IMG/VR virus record: IMGVR_UViG_3300045941_000233
Span: 1 to 64,000 of that record
Reading direction: 5' to 3' (one strand)
DNA length: 64,000 nt
From: a virus
The position numbers and the translations under genes are program-made. The notes under the pieces are model-generated. The model was not told where the DNA came from and did no database searches. It saw only the letters and a program-made list of their open reading frames with translations. Positions 39,746 through 47,931 of this stretch are shown piece after piece (the stretch's first letter is position 1; each line of letters opens with the position of its first letter).

Positions 39746-40813
39746 ATGGCACAGAAAACCGCATTGATAACCGGAATCACCGGCCAGATTGGATCTTATC
39801 TGGCCGAATTGCTTCTATCACTCGATTACCGGCGCGTCCATGGTCTAGTTCGGCCGTCGTCGGACGTGGTGGCCAGCCGCGAGCGGATTGAGTCTTTCGC
39901 GAACAACCCGCGCGTCGAGCTCCACTACGGCGATTTGTCAGATCAAGCTGGCCTGACGCGATTGCTCCGCCAGATCAAGCCGGACGAAATTTACAACCTG
40001 GCCGCGCAGTCGCATGTCGCTATCAGTTTTTCCCTGCCCTGCGCAACTGGGGACGTAACCGGGCTTGGCTGTCTGCGATTACTGGAAGCCATGCGTGAGG
40101 CTTCGCCCGAGTCCAGGTTCTATCAAGCGTCGTCTAGCGAGCTCTTCGGCAATTCGCCGGCGCCGCAGTCGGAAAAGACGCCATTTAGGCCCCGCAGTCC
40201 CTATGCGGCCGCCAAACTTTTTGCCTATACGGTATGTGTAAATTACCGCGAGGCTTACGGGCTGCACGTCAGCAACGGGATTCTGTTCAATTCCGAGTCT
40301 CCGCGCCGCGGCCCGGGCTTTGTCACCCGCAAGATCACCCGCGGCGTGGCCCGCATCGCAAATACTGTCGGCCGGCCGGCGGACAGAATCATCAGGCTTG
40401 GCAACCTGAACGCCCGCCGGGATTGGATGCACGCCAAGGATGCTGTGCGCGGCATGCATGCCATGCTACAGCAGGACGGTCCAGGCGATTACGTGCTGGC
40501 CAGCGGCCGCAGCGAGTCCGTGAAGACGTTTTGCGAGATGGCGTTTCAGCGCGTCAAGATTCCGCTGTTTTGGGTTACAGAGAAAATTCCTGGACTGATC
40601 GACCGCGAGTATGCTGCCTACTTCACGGAATTTGTGGAAATGGGGCGGGTGCGGGTGATTGAAGTCGATCCGGCCTATATTCGTCCGACTGAAGTTCCGC
40701 ACCTATGCGGCGATGCGGGCAAGGCCTGGCGCGTGCTAGGATGGCGGCCGGAGATTTCGCTTGAGTCGCTGATCGACGAAATGGTCGAAGCGGACTTGAA
40801 TAGAGAATCGTAG
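39746..40813 (+). CDS. gmd: GDP-mannose 4,6-dehydratase
   Basis: 355 aa, full family length. NAD(P) site ITGITGQIGSYLAE (~8-21), then the VHGLVRPSS loop, LHYGDLSDQAGL and YNLAAQSHVAISF. The catalytic region is YQASSSELFG with SPYAAAKLFAY (the Tyr and Lys of YxxxK). NSESPRRGPGFVTRKI and RDWMHAKD are strong GMD marks. It makes GDP-4-keto-6-deoxymannose, precursor of fucose or rhamnose-type sugars. With kdsB and three glycosyltransferases in the window, it points to remodelling of surface glycans or decoration of virions. It starts divergently from the minus-strand block. Confidence 0.93.
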   Translation: MAQKTALITGITGQIGSYLAELLLSLDYRRVHGLVRPSSDVVASRERIESFANNPRVELHYGDLSDQAGLTRLLRQIKPDEIYNLAAQSHVAISFSLPCATGDVTGLGCLRLLEAMREASPESRFYQASSSELFGNSPAPQSEKTPFRPRSPYAAAKLFAYTVCVNYREAYGLHVSNGILFNSESPRRGPGFVTRKITRGVARIANTVGRPADRIIRLGNLNARRDWMHAKDAVRGMHAMLQQDGPGDYVLASGRSESVKTFCEMAFQRVKIPLFWVTEKIPGLIDREYAAYFTEFVEMGRVRVIEVDPAYIRPTEVPHLCGDAGKAWRVLGWRPEISLESLIDEMVEADLNRES

Positions 40814-40822
40814 CGATCAACG

Positions 40823-41221
40823 ATGTTGAACAAGCTGGATTTTTCGTTTGGCTTATCTAACTCCACCTGGATCAAGGCCGAGCGAGAGTCTTTTATTTCT
40901 CGTTCCATCGGAAAGCTGATGGAGTATGTAAACATCGAAGTGCCGCCCAAAAGTGAAGCGATTACCGAAATTGAGGCCGGCGATGCCGTCATGCGGACGG
41001 CTTTATGGATGATAAACGCCGGCCTGGCTGGCGAATCTGATTTCGTGATGCTGGGAGCCGATAAATCCGCCGTTGCGATGATGAGCGGAATGCGCGTCTA
41101 TCGCAGCTTCAGGAATATCCTGTCCGACTCGTTCATTTCTCATCGCGCCGATGGCTCTTGCGTGATGCATTACGCCGGCGGAAAAAAAGTTCGCTGTCTG
41201 CCTGACGCTAAAATGGACTGA
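40823..41221 (+). CDS. Hypothetical protein, 132 aa
   Basis: Between gmd and terL. MLNKLDFSFGLSNSTWIKAE, then an acidic helix and a C-terminal RVYRSFRNILSDSFISHRAD. The terL start is directly after its stop. No family recognised; a packaging accessory is possible from the position only. Confidence 0.6.
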   Translation: MLNKLDFSFGLSNSTWIKAERESFISRSIGKLMEYVNIEVPPKSEAITEIEAGDAVMRTALWMINAGLAGESDFVMLGADKSAVAMMSGMRVYRSFRNILSDSFISHRADGSCVMHYAGGKKVRCLPDAKMD

Positions 41222-43282
41222 ATGCCCAGCCGCGCGTCGTATCTACTCGACAAGCCCGCCAGCGTTCCGATGGTGAACCACTGCGCCGGCATTATGATCC
41301 GCGGACTGTTCGGCCAAGACGTGATCGAACCGCCGACTAGCCGCCGGCTGGAATCTCTTCGCAAAAAATGCCGCGATGGCAACCCGTTCCCGCTGGTGGC
41401 CTATCAGTGGCCGGAGTTTGTCGTCAAAGATCCGGCGGAAGCGAAATATTTTCAGGGCCAGATCGAAAACCCGGAAGATCCATGTCTCCGGCTAGACCCC
41501 TGGCAGCGCGAAATTATCGCGGCGTTTTTTGACGATACGATCGTCGAAATCTTCATCAAAGGCGCGACGAAATGCGGCAAGGGCATGTCCGTCTCCATCG
41601 GCACCAATCTGTGGTTTGACGTATGGCGCGAATGCAAGGTCATTCTGACGTCGGCCGACTACGAGCACGCTTGCAAAAATATTTACGGAGAAGTGCGTAT
41701 GTGGCGGGACCGGATGGGCGAGCCCGGCCCCGGCCGCATCGGCGCCGAAGGCATTTCTGATTTGCCAGAGCATTACGTCGTCGTCCGCAACCCGCTGAAG
41801 GACGAAGGCTTTTCCGGCCAGCACGGCCCGCGGACCCTGTTCGTATTCGATGAGAGCTCCGGCGTGCGCGACGGCCTATATGAAAACTCGCAGAAGCAAT
41901 TCCGGAAAATCGTTTCACTCTCCAACCCGCGTACTTTGTTTGGCTGGTTCCGGAACGGCTTCAAAAAGTGCACCGACGAAAACAAGACCCAGGTTGTCAA
42001 CGGAGATTTCGGCCGGCGGCTATGCGTGACTGTCGGCGGCCTGGATTGCCTGAACGTCCGCGAGAAACGATTAGAAAAACCGATCGCACCGCCCGGCGGC
42101 GTGGAAATTGACGGCCGCAAGTTCGAACCTGGCGACACTATCCCCAAGGAGTTTTTCGACAAAGCCAAGCCGCTCATCCCGAATCAGGTCGATTTCGGCC
42201 GCTACATGGGCATTTGCCAGCATGCGGACTCGCGGCATATCGACGTTTACGCGCACGGCAAATTCCCGACGGAAGACCCGCAAAAGCAGGTCATCCTTCA
42301 GTCCTGGATGGAATTTCACGAAAAGGCATGGTCAGCGGCCTCGCCGCCAGCGGTGGAAGCTTTCGGCCTGGACGTGGCCCGTTCGCTCGACGGCGACTCG
42401 ACTTGCCTTGCCGCCGGCGGCCAGACCGGGCTCCGCGGCACCCACAAATGGAAATATGCCGACACAACTTTTCATGTGGCGCAAGTGCTGGCCATTGCCC
42501 GCGAGCAGTACGGTATCGATCTGACGCTGGGCCGCGTGCCGGTGACGGTCGATATGGACGGACTGGGCGTCGGCGTCGGCGATCAACTGCGACAGAAAAA
42601 TGTGTGGGTGATTGATTTCAAAGGCAACGCAACCAGCCAAGTTGACCCGCGAACCTACGTCAATCTCCGCGCGGAAGCTTACGCCACCCTCGGCCGCCGA
42701 CTGAATCCAGACGACCGCTGGCATGGCATTCCGTGGGCCATACCAGCCAGTGAATCACTGCGACAGGAGCTCTGCGCCCCAGAGAAGATTTACGGCACCG
42801 ACGGATTGCGGTTTGGATTGACACCCAAGACTCGCGGTCCGGACCGTGAAGATATCGTCACCGTCAAGGAGAAATTGGGCCGCTCGCCCGACGAAGCCGA
42901 CTCGGTGGTCTATCTGTGGCATGCGGTCCGGATCCTGTTCAATCTGAACGAGCTATTTCAGCAAGTCTCGGCGCCGCTGGTGATGTACCCCCAGCCCGGC
43001 GATTCCAGCCGCGAGCTCCCCGGCAACGGCCACGCGGCGGCCAAGGAAAACGAAAATCTGGCTTGGCTCCGCCAGCAGTACGGCAGCCTGATTGGCGCCA
43101 GCCCGGCGCCGCCAGATCACGTTCAAGAAAAAATAGACCGATTCAAAAAGGAATCTGACAAAAAGGCCAGGGAGGCGGCCGAAGCGGCAGCCAAAGCGAA
43201 CGGGAATGGGAATGGAAACGGTCATGCTGGCAAGCCGGCGGAATCGTGGCTAGACCATGTGCAGTGGGGAGACGAGAAATAA
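41222..43282 (+). CDS. terL: Phage terminase large subunit
   Basis: 686 aa. Packaging ATPase: Walker A-like KGATKCGKGMS (~113-123) and Walker B TLFVFDESSG with catalytic Glu (~205-214). RNase H-like nuclease: FGLDVARSLDGDST (~380), VTVDMDGLGVG (~443) and the late Asp in SPDEADSVVYLW (~557). The C-terminal ~70 residues are a charged helix then GNGNGNGHAG and are extra. It translocates DNA into the prohead through the portal (51137). Between terL and the portal lies 8 kb of accessory genes, an unusual separation. Confidence 0.92.
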   Translation: MPSRASYLLDKPASVPMVNHCAGIMIRGLFGQDVIEPPTSRRLESLRKKCRDGNPFPLVAYQWPEFVVKDPAEAKYFQGQIENPEDPCLRLDPWQREIIAAFFDDTIVEIFIKGATKCGKGMSVSIGTNLWFDVWRECKVILTSADYEHACKNIYGEVRMWRDRMGEPGPGRIGAEGISDLPEHYVVVRNPLKDEGFSGQHGPRTLFVFDESSGVRDGLYENSQKQFRKIVSLSNPRTLFGWFRNGFKKCTDENKTQVVNGDFGRRLCVTVGGLDCLNVREKRLEKPIAPPGGVEIDGRKFEPGDTIPKEFFDKAKPLIPNQVDFGRYMGICQHADSRHIDVYAHGKFPTEDPQKQVILQSWMEFHEKAWSAASPPAVEAFGLDVARSLDGDSTCLAAGGQTGLRGTHKWKYADTTFHVAQVLAIAREQYGIDLTLGRVPVTVDMDGLGVGVGDQLRQKNVWVIDFKGNATSQVDPRTYVNLRAEAYATLGRRLNPDDRWHGIPWAIPASESLRQELCAPEKIYGTDGLRFGLTPKTRGPDREDIVTVKEKLGRSPDEADSVVYLWHAVRILFNLNELFQQVSAPLVMYPQPGDSSRELPGNGHAAAKENENLAWLRQQYGSLIGASPAPPDHVQEKIDRFKKESDKKAREAAEAAAKANGNGNGNGHAGKPAESWLDHVQWGDEK

Positions 43283-43291
43283 AAAAGGCTA

Positions 43292-43319
43292 TTGACGGCT
43301 TTTTGTACGATCGTACAAT
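43292..43319 (+). promoter_or_regulatory. Promoter with perfect 16-base palindromic operator
   Basis: TTGACG (43292-43297), 16 bases, TACAAT (43314-43319). TTGTACGATCGTACAA (43303-43318) is a perfect palindrome overlapping spacer and -10, so a bound repressor would block RNA polymerase. Drives the gene at 43402 and probably the repeat array and tas-like gene. Confidence 0.78.
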
Positions 43320-43401
43320 GACAGCCGCCGACATAGGATGATTCGGGCTGTGAAATCGTGGAACCAATTTTTCCGTGCCGGCAAAAACACAGGAGTCTTT
43401 T

Positions 43402-44001
43402 ATGTTGCTTGGATCGCAAGAGCAGGAAGTCTTTAAGGGCATCATCGACAAATCTGGCGACGATGCAAGGAAGGCGGCTGTCGCAATGGCCAAAATCTTG
43501 TGGAGCGACAAGATGCACAAGGCCGCGCTGGAAGAGCTCGTTGTTTCGCGGCTTGAAATAATGGCCAATCAAATCATTGCCGGCCGCCCTAATCGCAAGA
43601 TGCGAGAGGCGGCGGGAGCGTATGGCCGCGGAAAGGTCATCCCCCTTCCGAAAATCAAAAAACTTCCCGAAGAGCTCGCCGGCGTCCATCGCGAAGCCCG
43701 GGCCAAGTCGAAGATCCAAGAGAGCATTTGGGAATACCGCCTTGGCGGCGACATTGTTGGCAAAATTCCATGGTCCGACCTGCCTGGAATCATCGAAAGC
43801 AATCTGTCTCGCGGCGACGGCCATTATCGCAATGCAGAAATAGCCCGGCAGTTACTGAAGCTCGCCCCAGCGAACCGAAAGGGACGTATCGGCGACAGCG
43901 TGAGCGAGCGGGCTTTCCGAAAGATTTTCGAAAAAGTCTCGCGCGAATTCAGGACGGCCGCCAACAGCCGCACGGCTGCGAGGCGAAGGAAAGCGTCTTA
44001 G
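43402..44001 (+). CDS. Hypothetical protein upstream of the hairpin array
   Basis: 199 aa from ATG 43402 (AGGAG six bases upstream). MLLGSQEQEVFKGIIDKSGD, helices with VSRLEIMANQIIAGRPNRKM, and a basic C-terminus (SREFRTAANSRTAARRRKAS). The middle WEYRLGGDIVGKIPWSDLP is distinctive. No family recognised. The gene ends nine bases before the first arm of the array, under the same promoter, so it may be a third component or only a neighbour. Confidence 0.65.
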   Translation: MLLGSQEQEVFKGIIDKSGDDARKAAVAMAKILWSDKMHKAALEELVVSRLEIMANQIIAGRPNRKMREAAGAYGRGKVIPLPKIKKLPEELAGVHREARAKSKIQESIWEYRLGGDIVGKIPWSDLPGIIESNLSRGDGHYRNAEIARQLLKLAPANRKGRIGDSVSERAFRKIFEKVSREFRTAANSRTAARRRKAS

Positions 44002-44009
44002 GGAAATAT

Positions 44010-44422
44010 CTGCCGACACGGGAAAACGAGTGCAACCGAGCGAAGACGTCCCGTCGGCAGTGAAACAAAGTCCGTCATGGGTGACATAAGCCGTGAAACC
44101 GAGTCCACGATTCTCCTGTGACGGCAAATACAAGTCCAGCAGCAGACCCACTAACTGAAATCGAATGGGCCAGTTGCCGCTGGCAGCCACAAGTCCGCCA
44201 GGAGTAGAAGCTAATGAAATCGACACGGCCCGCCCCAGGCGGCAAATCCAAAGTCCCAAGGCAGGATTCACGCTTGAAATCGCGTACCGCGATCGCCTTG
44301 GGCAAACCCAAAGTCCGCCGGCAGGATGGCGATATGAAACCGGGGTCAACAATTGCCGGCGGCAAACCCAAAGCCCATCGGCAGAGCCGCGATATGAAAC
44401 CGACTGCGGAATTCGCCGATGG
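44010..44422 (+). repeat. Tandem array of seven covarying hairpin units (TIGR-like)
   Basis: Units of 59-64 bases, exactly 60 in the last four: arm (8), 12 bases, TGAAAYCG (8), 12 bases, complementary arm (8), linker CAAAYCCAAAGT (11-12). Arm pairs: 44010/44053 CTGCCGAC-GTCGGCAG; 44072/44117 CCGTCATG-TGTGACGG (6 of 8 pair); 44136/44176 CCAGCAGC-GCCGCTGG (7); 44195/44235 CCGCCAGG-CCAGGCGG (7); 44255/44295 CCCAAGGC-GCCTTGGG; 44315/44355 CCGCCGGC-GCCGGCGG; 44375/44415 CCATCGGC-GCCGATGG. The arms change from unit to unit while staying complementary, so pairing is what is conserved. Stops and frame changes in the first units exclude a simple coding repeat. Confidence 0.88.
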
Positions 44423-45230
44423 CACCCACTCCGTTTGTCAATCTATCGCCAGCGCTCACCGCGAGCGGTCGATTGCGATCAAGTCTGGCATCATGTTAGG
44501 CAATCGCCTTGTCGCGACGATTGCCCAAGTGATCGGCTACCACGCTGGCCGGGACAAGAAGTCGCGCGACAAGCTTTTTTCGGATGCCAGAAAAATCGTC
44601 AAGTCGCTTTCCAGTCTTTCAGAAGCCCCGGCGTCCGTCGGAAAGATAACGCCCGGCATGCGCGAACAGACTCATTCCCTGTCGTCGGCCGTCGATAAAT
44701 TTTCTGATTTGGCAGACGGTCTAGGCAAGGAGATGGTTCGGCTGGCAAAGGAGCTTCCGGTTGCCGAATGGGTTGGCGACAAAAATCAGCGCGGCTTCGG
44801 GCTTCTGTCTTTGGCTCAAGTGATCGGCGAGACCGGCGACTTGTCGCTATACTCCGCCCCCGGCAAGGCATGGAAGCGGCTTGGGTTGATGCCGTTCAAT
44901 GGCAAGATGCCGTCAACTTGGCGCAAACACAAAGGACAAGGCGGCCTGACAGCTAAGCAGTGGACCGAGATTGGCTACAACCCGCGACGTCGATCGATCT
45001 GTTACGTGCTGGGCGAAAATCTCGTCAAGCTGAACGGCAAAGGTCCGTATCGCAAGCGATACGACGAAGCAAAGAAATCAGGCAAAAAGGATCATCCGGA
45101 CTGGACGGACGGCCACGCCCACAAACACGGCATGCTATTGGCCGTTAAGCTCCTGATTCGCGATCTTTGGATCGAATGGAATCGCATAACAGGCGCAAAC
45201 CTAATTCGCGATCCATCGATCAAGCCATGA
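44394..45230 (+). CDS. IS110/Nop-like Tas-type protein without nuclease domain
   Basis: 278 aa from ATG 44394 inside the last unit; ATG 44493 (MLGNRLVATI) is an alternative, and the frame stays open back to 44214. Order: HRERSIAIKSGIMLGN start, helical coiled-coil region (KKSRDKLFSDARKIVKSLSS ... LGKEMVRLAKELP), then a C-terminal domain like Transposase_20 of IS110 enzymes: LLSLAQVIGETGDLSLYSAP, KRLGLMPFN, a GGLTAKQW stretch, and HAHKHGMLLAVKLLIRDLW. The DEDD catalytic domain of true IS110 transposases is absent, and no terminal Ser domain is seen. A Nop-like RNA-binding fold next to a hairpin array is the TasA-type layout of TIGR-Tas systems. Confidence 0.8.
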   Translation: MKPTAEFADGTHSVCQSIASAHRERSIAIKSGIMLGNRLVATIAQVIGYHAGRDKKSRDKLFSDARKIVKSLSSLSEAPASVGKITPGMREQTHSLSSAVDKFSDLADGLGKEMVRLAKELPVAEWVGDKNQRGFGLLSLAQVIGETGDLSLYSAPGKAWKRLGLMPFNGKMPSTWRKHKGQGGLTAKQWTEIGYNPRRRSICYVLGENLVKLNGKGPYRKRYDEAKKSGKKDHPDWTDGHAHKHGMLLAVKLLIRDLWIEWNRITGANLIRDPSIKP

Positions 45231-45406
45231 ACGACCCCTGTCCCAACTGTCAGAATTTCGACGCCACCGAAATAATTCCGGTTGCCACCTATACAGTCAC
45301 GATTGACTGGCCGCCGGCCGGCTTTGCATGCCCGGAAATGATCGACCAATTTGTTGCGGACTGCTTTAGCCGCGGGCTGTTTGTTTATATGCCGAGGGCT
45401 ATTTGA
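45227..45406 (+). CDS. Small zinc-type protein, 59 aa
   Basis: ATGA overlap with the tas-like gene. MNDPCPNCQNFDATEIIPVA has one CxxC, with single Cys later (FACPEM, ADCFSRG). Beta-rich. It could be co-expressed with the array protein. Unknown. 45407-45581 downstream has no supported gene. Confidence 0.65.
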   Translation: MNDPCPNCQNFDATEIIPVATYTVTIDWPPAGFACPEMIDQFVADCFSRGLFVYMPRAI

Positions 45407-45581
45407 AAACTGTCCGGTTTCAATTCGTTTGGCTTGTTCGATCAGCCTGTTTTTCCGTTTATTGGGCCGGCCGAGATTGCCTGTTGAAAGGCTTATGGAT
45501 TCAGATTCGGTCGCGAGGCTGGACTTGCGTTAGAGTTCTGCCGGCAAATCGGTTTCGGTTTTGGGTTACAGGATGCGAGCC

Positions 45582-45941
45582 ATGAGCGACAGCGGACGAG
45601 CGATTAGTGACGGACACGAATCTTGGCAGGAGAAGTCCGAGCGACTAGCCGCCGAGTGTGATTCGCTTCGCACAAAACTCGACATTGATGCGGCGGTGCA
45701 TCGGGCGGTCCTCCGGCAGCTAGACGCCGAGAGGCAGGAAACAAATCGGCAATGCGCCTTGAAGATGCAAGCCATAAGGCAGCTTTCCGCCCTGAAATCT
45801 GCCGCGTGCGACATCTACATTGCCGGCCGCTGGACCTGCGACGTCCCCCCGGATGTGCAATCGCGGCTATGGGAAGCACTGCGAGATGCGGCGGGCATAG
45901 CAAAGGGGACGGCAACGAAGATTGGCATGGGGGGGCCATAA
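45582..45941 (+). CDS. Hypothetical coiled-coil protein, 119 aa
   Basis: AGGA at eight bases selects ATG 45582. Coiled coil (SWQEKSERLAAECDSLRTKL, LRQLDAERQETNRQ) followed by CDIYIAGRWTCDVPPDVQ and a short helix. Typical small phage coiled-coil protein with no known function. Confidence 0.65.
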   Translation: MSDSGRAISDGHESWQEKSERLAAECDSLRTKLDIDAAVHRAVLRQLDAERQETNRQCALKMQAIRQLSALKSAACDIYIAGRWTCDVPPDVQSRLWEALRDAAGIAKGTATKIGMGGP

Positions 45942-45950
45942 AGGCGACTA

Positions 45951-46739
45951 ATGCGAACCATCATCATCATTCCGGCCCGGCTCAACTCCACGCGACTGCC
46001 CCGCAAGCTGCTGCTGGCGGAGACGGGAGTGTCGTTGATCGAGCATGTCGCCAGACAGTGCTACCACTGCCATGCTCCTGACGAAATGATCCTGGCTGCG
46101 CCAAATGACGACGCGACGGAGATTTCCAATGCCGTGCGGCGGCAAGTGTTCACTACCAGCAGTTGGCCCAAGGTTGCCCATACCGCCAGCCACCATCCAA
46201 ACGGGACCAGCCGCGCGGCGCAGGTAATGTTGTTCGCCGACCAGATTTGCCAGCGGCCCGACGGCTGGTGGGAAGCGTATTGCATCGTCCAGGCCGACTA
46301 TCCTGAGATTCCGCCAGAGCTCATCGACGAAGTGGTCAACCAGCTTGAGCAGCATCCCGACTGGGACTGTGCGACGGCATGCGGCCCGCTTGGCGGAAGC
46401 ATAACGTGGGAAGAGTGTTTTGACGGAAATCGGGTAAAGGTTTTTTTGGGAGATGACAATTGTGCTGTTGACTTCAGTCGCGATTCTCGCGGACTAAATC
46501 CGCTCAATTACGATCGGCTAGGCATTCACATCGGCATTTACTGCTACCGCCGCGCCGCCCTACTCCGCTACTCGGCCGCCGGCCCGTGCGAGCGCGAGCA
46601 AGCCGAATCACTCGAACAACTGCGAGCTCTGCACATCGGCCTGAAAATGGGTGTCGTGCCGTGGGACAAGCCAGTCGCCGGAATTGACACCCGCGAGGAT
46701 TACGACCTATTTGTCAAACGATGGAAGAGCAAAGCATGA
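45951..46739 (+). CDS. kdsB: CMP-KDO synthetase-like cytidylyltransferase
   Basis: 262 aa. IIIIPARLNSTRLPRKLLL is the KdsB/NeuA nucleotide-binding signature. CIVQADYPEIPPELIDEVV is the metal/acceptor region, HIGIYCYRRAALLRYS and ESLEQLRAL are the typical KdsB end, and KPVAGIDTREDYDLF completes it. The substrate could be KDO or a related acidic sugar; it activates the sugar as CMP derivative. The KdsB ending motif is convincing, the exact sugar is inference. Its presence beside gmd in the same accessory island hints at glycan mimicry. Confidence 0.82.
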   Translation: MRTIIIIPARLNSTRLPRKLLLAETGVSLIEHVARQCYHCHAPDEMILAAPNDDATEISNAVRRQVFTTSSWPKVAHTASHHPNGTSRAAQVMLFADQICQRPDGWWEAYCIVQADYPEIPPELIDEVVNQLEQHPDWDCATACGPLGGSITWEECFDGNRVKVFLGDDNCAVDFSRDSRGLNPLNYDRLGIHIGIYCYRRAALLRYSAAGPCEREQAESLEQLRALHIGLKMGVVPWDKPVAGIDTREDYDLFVKRWKSKA

Positions 46740-47248
46740 GCGCGGTCGCGGAAGCCAGGGTCATATCTCCGTTGGCCGTCCAAATCCGTTGGATGATCCG
46801 GCGCGACATGCCGGAAGTGCTGGCGATCGAAAAGCACTGCTTTGAATTTCCTTGGTACGAAGAGGATTTTATTCGCTGTCTCCGCTTCCGGAATTGCATC
46901 GGCATGGTGTCGGAAGTCGGCGAACGGGTTGTGGGCTTCATGCTGTACGAGCTCCACCGGCACCGGCTGCATGTACTCAATTTCGCCGTGCATGAGCAAT
47001 TTCGCCGCCGGACCGTCGGAACCACGATGGCCAAAAAATTGACCAGCAAGCTATCCCCTGACCGCCGCACCCGGATTGTGCTGGAAGTCCGCGAAACGAA
47101 CCTGTCGGCCCAGCTATTTTTGAAAGCGATTGGTTTTCGGGCTGTGAAGATTTTGCCGAGGCATTACGAGGAAACGCCCGAAGATGCCTACCAATTCAGC
47201 TACCGATACCAGCCTCCCGAGTGCGACGGCAAATTTGCCCCGTTTTGA
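46736..47248 (+). CDS. GNAT acetyltransferase (RimI-like)
   Basis: 170 aa, ATGA overlap with kdsB. IRRDMPEVLAIEKHCFEFPW start, MLYELHRHRLHVLNFAVHEQ beta strand and RRRTVGTTMAKKL (Q/RxxGxG/A acetyl-CoA loop variant), then LEVRETNLSAQLFLKAIGF, the usual RimI N-in-LF-GF pattern. Transfers acetyl from acetyl-CoA; target unknown (ribosomal protein or sugar amine). Confidence 0.82.
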   Translation: MSAVAEARVISPLAVQIRWMIRRDMPEVLAIEKHCFEFPWYEEDFIRCLRFRNCIGMVSEVGERVVGFMLYELHRHRLHVLNFAVHEQFRRRTVGTTMAKKLTSKLSPDRRTRIVLEVRETNLSAQLFLKAIGFRAVKILPRHYEETPEDAYQFSYRYQPPECDGKFAPF

Positions 47249-47254
47249 GCCGAA

Positions 47255-47488
47255 TCATTTCCGGTACAGAGAGAAGTAATTCGCCCCGTTTTGGGCCGGA
47301 GCAACCTGCGCGGTCTCGCGCATTAGCCTTGAAATGCCATTCTCCGCGGCGCCGACCCTGACGATCCGAATTTCGTCAAATTCTCGCGGATTGCTGAGCA
47401 GCACGCCCAGGCAGCCTTCGACGGTGAATCCGCTGGCGTGCTCTGTCCACGATTCGCCGGTCCTGGTTAGCAATTTATAGGTGCTCAT
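47255..47488 (-). CDS. Hypothetical protein, 77 aa
   Basis: MSTYKLLTRTGESWTEHASG from ATG 47488, the only minus-strand gene in this island; a longer reading to 47530 has no ribosome support. Beta-rich with EIRIVRVGAAE. Unknown. It lies convergent with the GNAT gene. Confidence 0.55.
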   Translation of the reverse strand: MSTYKLLTRTGESWTEHASGFTVEGCLGVLLSNPREFDEIRIVRVGAAENGISRLMRETAQVAPAQNGANYFSLYRK

Positions 47489-47625
47489 GCCGCCAGTGTA
47501 GTTCGCGGCCCGCCGGCGACTAGGTGACAACTATTCACGAATTCTTTCATTGACAGTCCGGCAGTGAATACAGCAGCTTGAAAGTGTGCTTATGCGGGGG
47601 CGCTGAGGCACGGGCTGTATCGTCA

Positions 47626-47931
47626 ATGGCCGGCAAGCGTCACAGAGAGCGCCACCGCATCGTTGAGATTCTAGGACGCCGGTGGCGTCTGGAATTTTCT
47701 AATCCTGGCCCGAAAGCCGACGGCGATTGTTCGGATCCGGGCGACACCGACAAGCGAATCAGGGTCCGTTCCTCGCTTCGCGGTATCACCAAACTGGAAA
47801 CGATCATCCACGAAGTTTTGCACGCGGCCGACTGGCACAAGTCCGAAGAGTGGGTCGAGCAGGTGGCCGGCGACTTGGCCAAGATTCTCCACAAACTCGG
47901 ATACCGGGAGATAAGCAATGAGCCTGATTGA
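47626..47931 (+). CDS. HExxH small metallopeptidase-like protein
   Basis: 101 aa from ATG 47626 (alternative TTG 47578). IIHEVLHAADWHKSEEWVEQ has an HExxH zinc site with a helix afterwards carrying Glu ligands, as in small phage metallopeptidase-like proteins. No signal peptide. Substrate unknown. Confidence 0.65.
   Translation: MAGKRHRERHRIVEILGRRWRLEFSNPGPKADGDCSDPGDTDKRIRVRSSLRGITKLETIIHEVLHAADWHKSEEWVEQVAGDLAKILHKLGYREISNEPD

Noticed and set aside
44214-44393. N-terminal 20-residue protein repeats of the Tas-like frame as a coding feature
   Set aside because: The same 60-base unit continues upstream with stops and changed frame, and 8-base arms covary. Structure, not protein sequence, is conserved.
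44010-44422. CRISPR array
   Set aside because: Repeats are short and split in two alternating conserved blocks, variable parts are paired and about 8 bases, and no cas genes are near.
44010-45230. Ordinary IS110 insertion sequence
   Set aside because: The catalytic DEDD domain is missing, no element ends are seen, and the gene is tightly coupled to the next phage gene (ATGA).
45403-45585. TTG-start 60-aa ORF overlapping the zinc-type gene
   Set aside because: Composition looks like a shadow frame (Trp/Arg/Cys-rich), no ribosome site.
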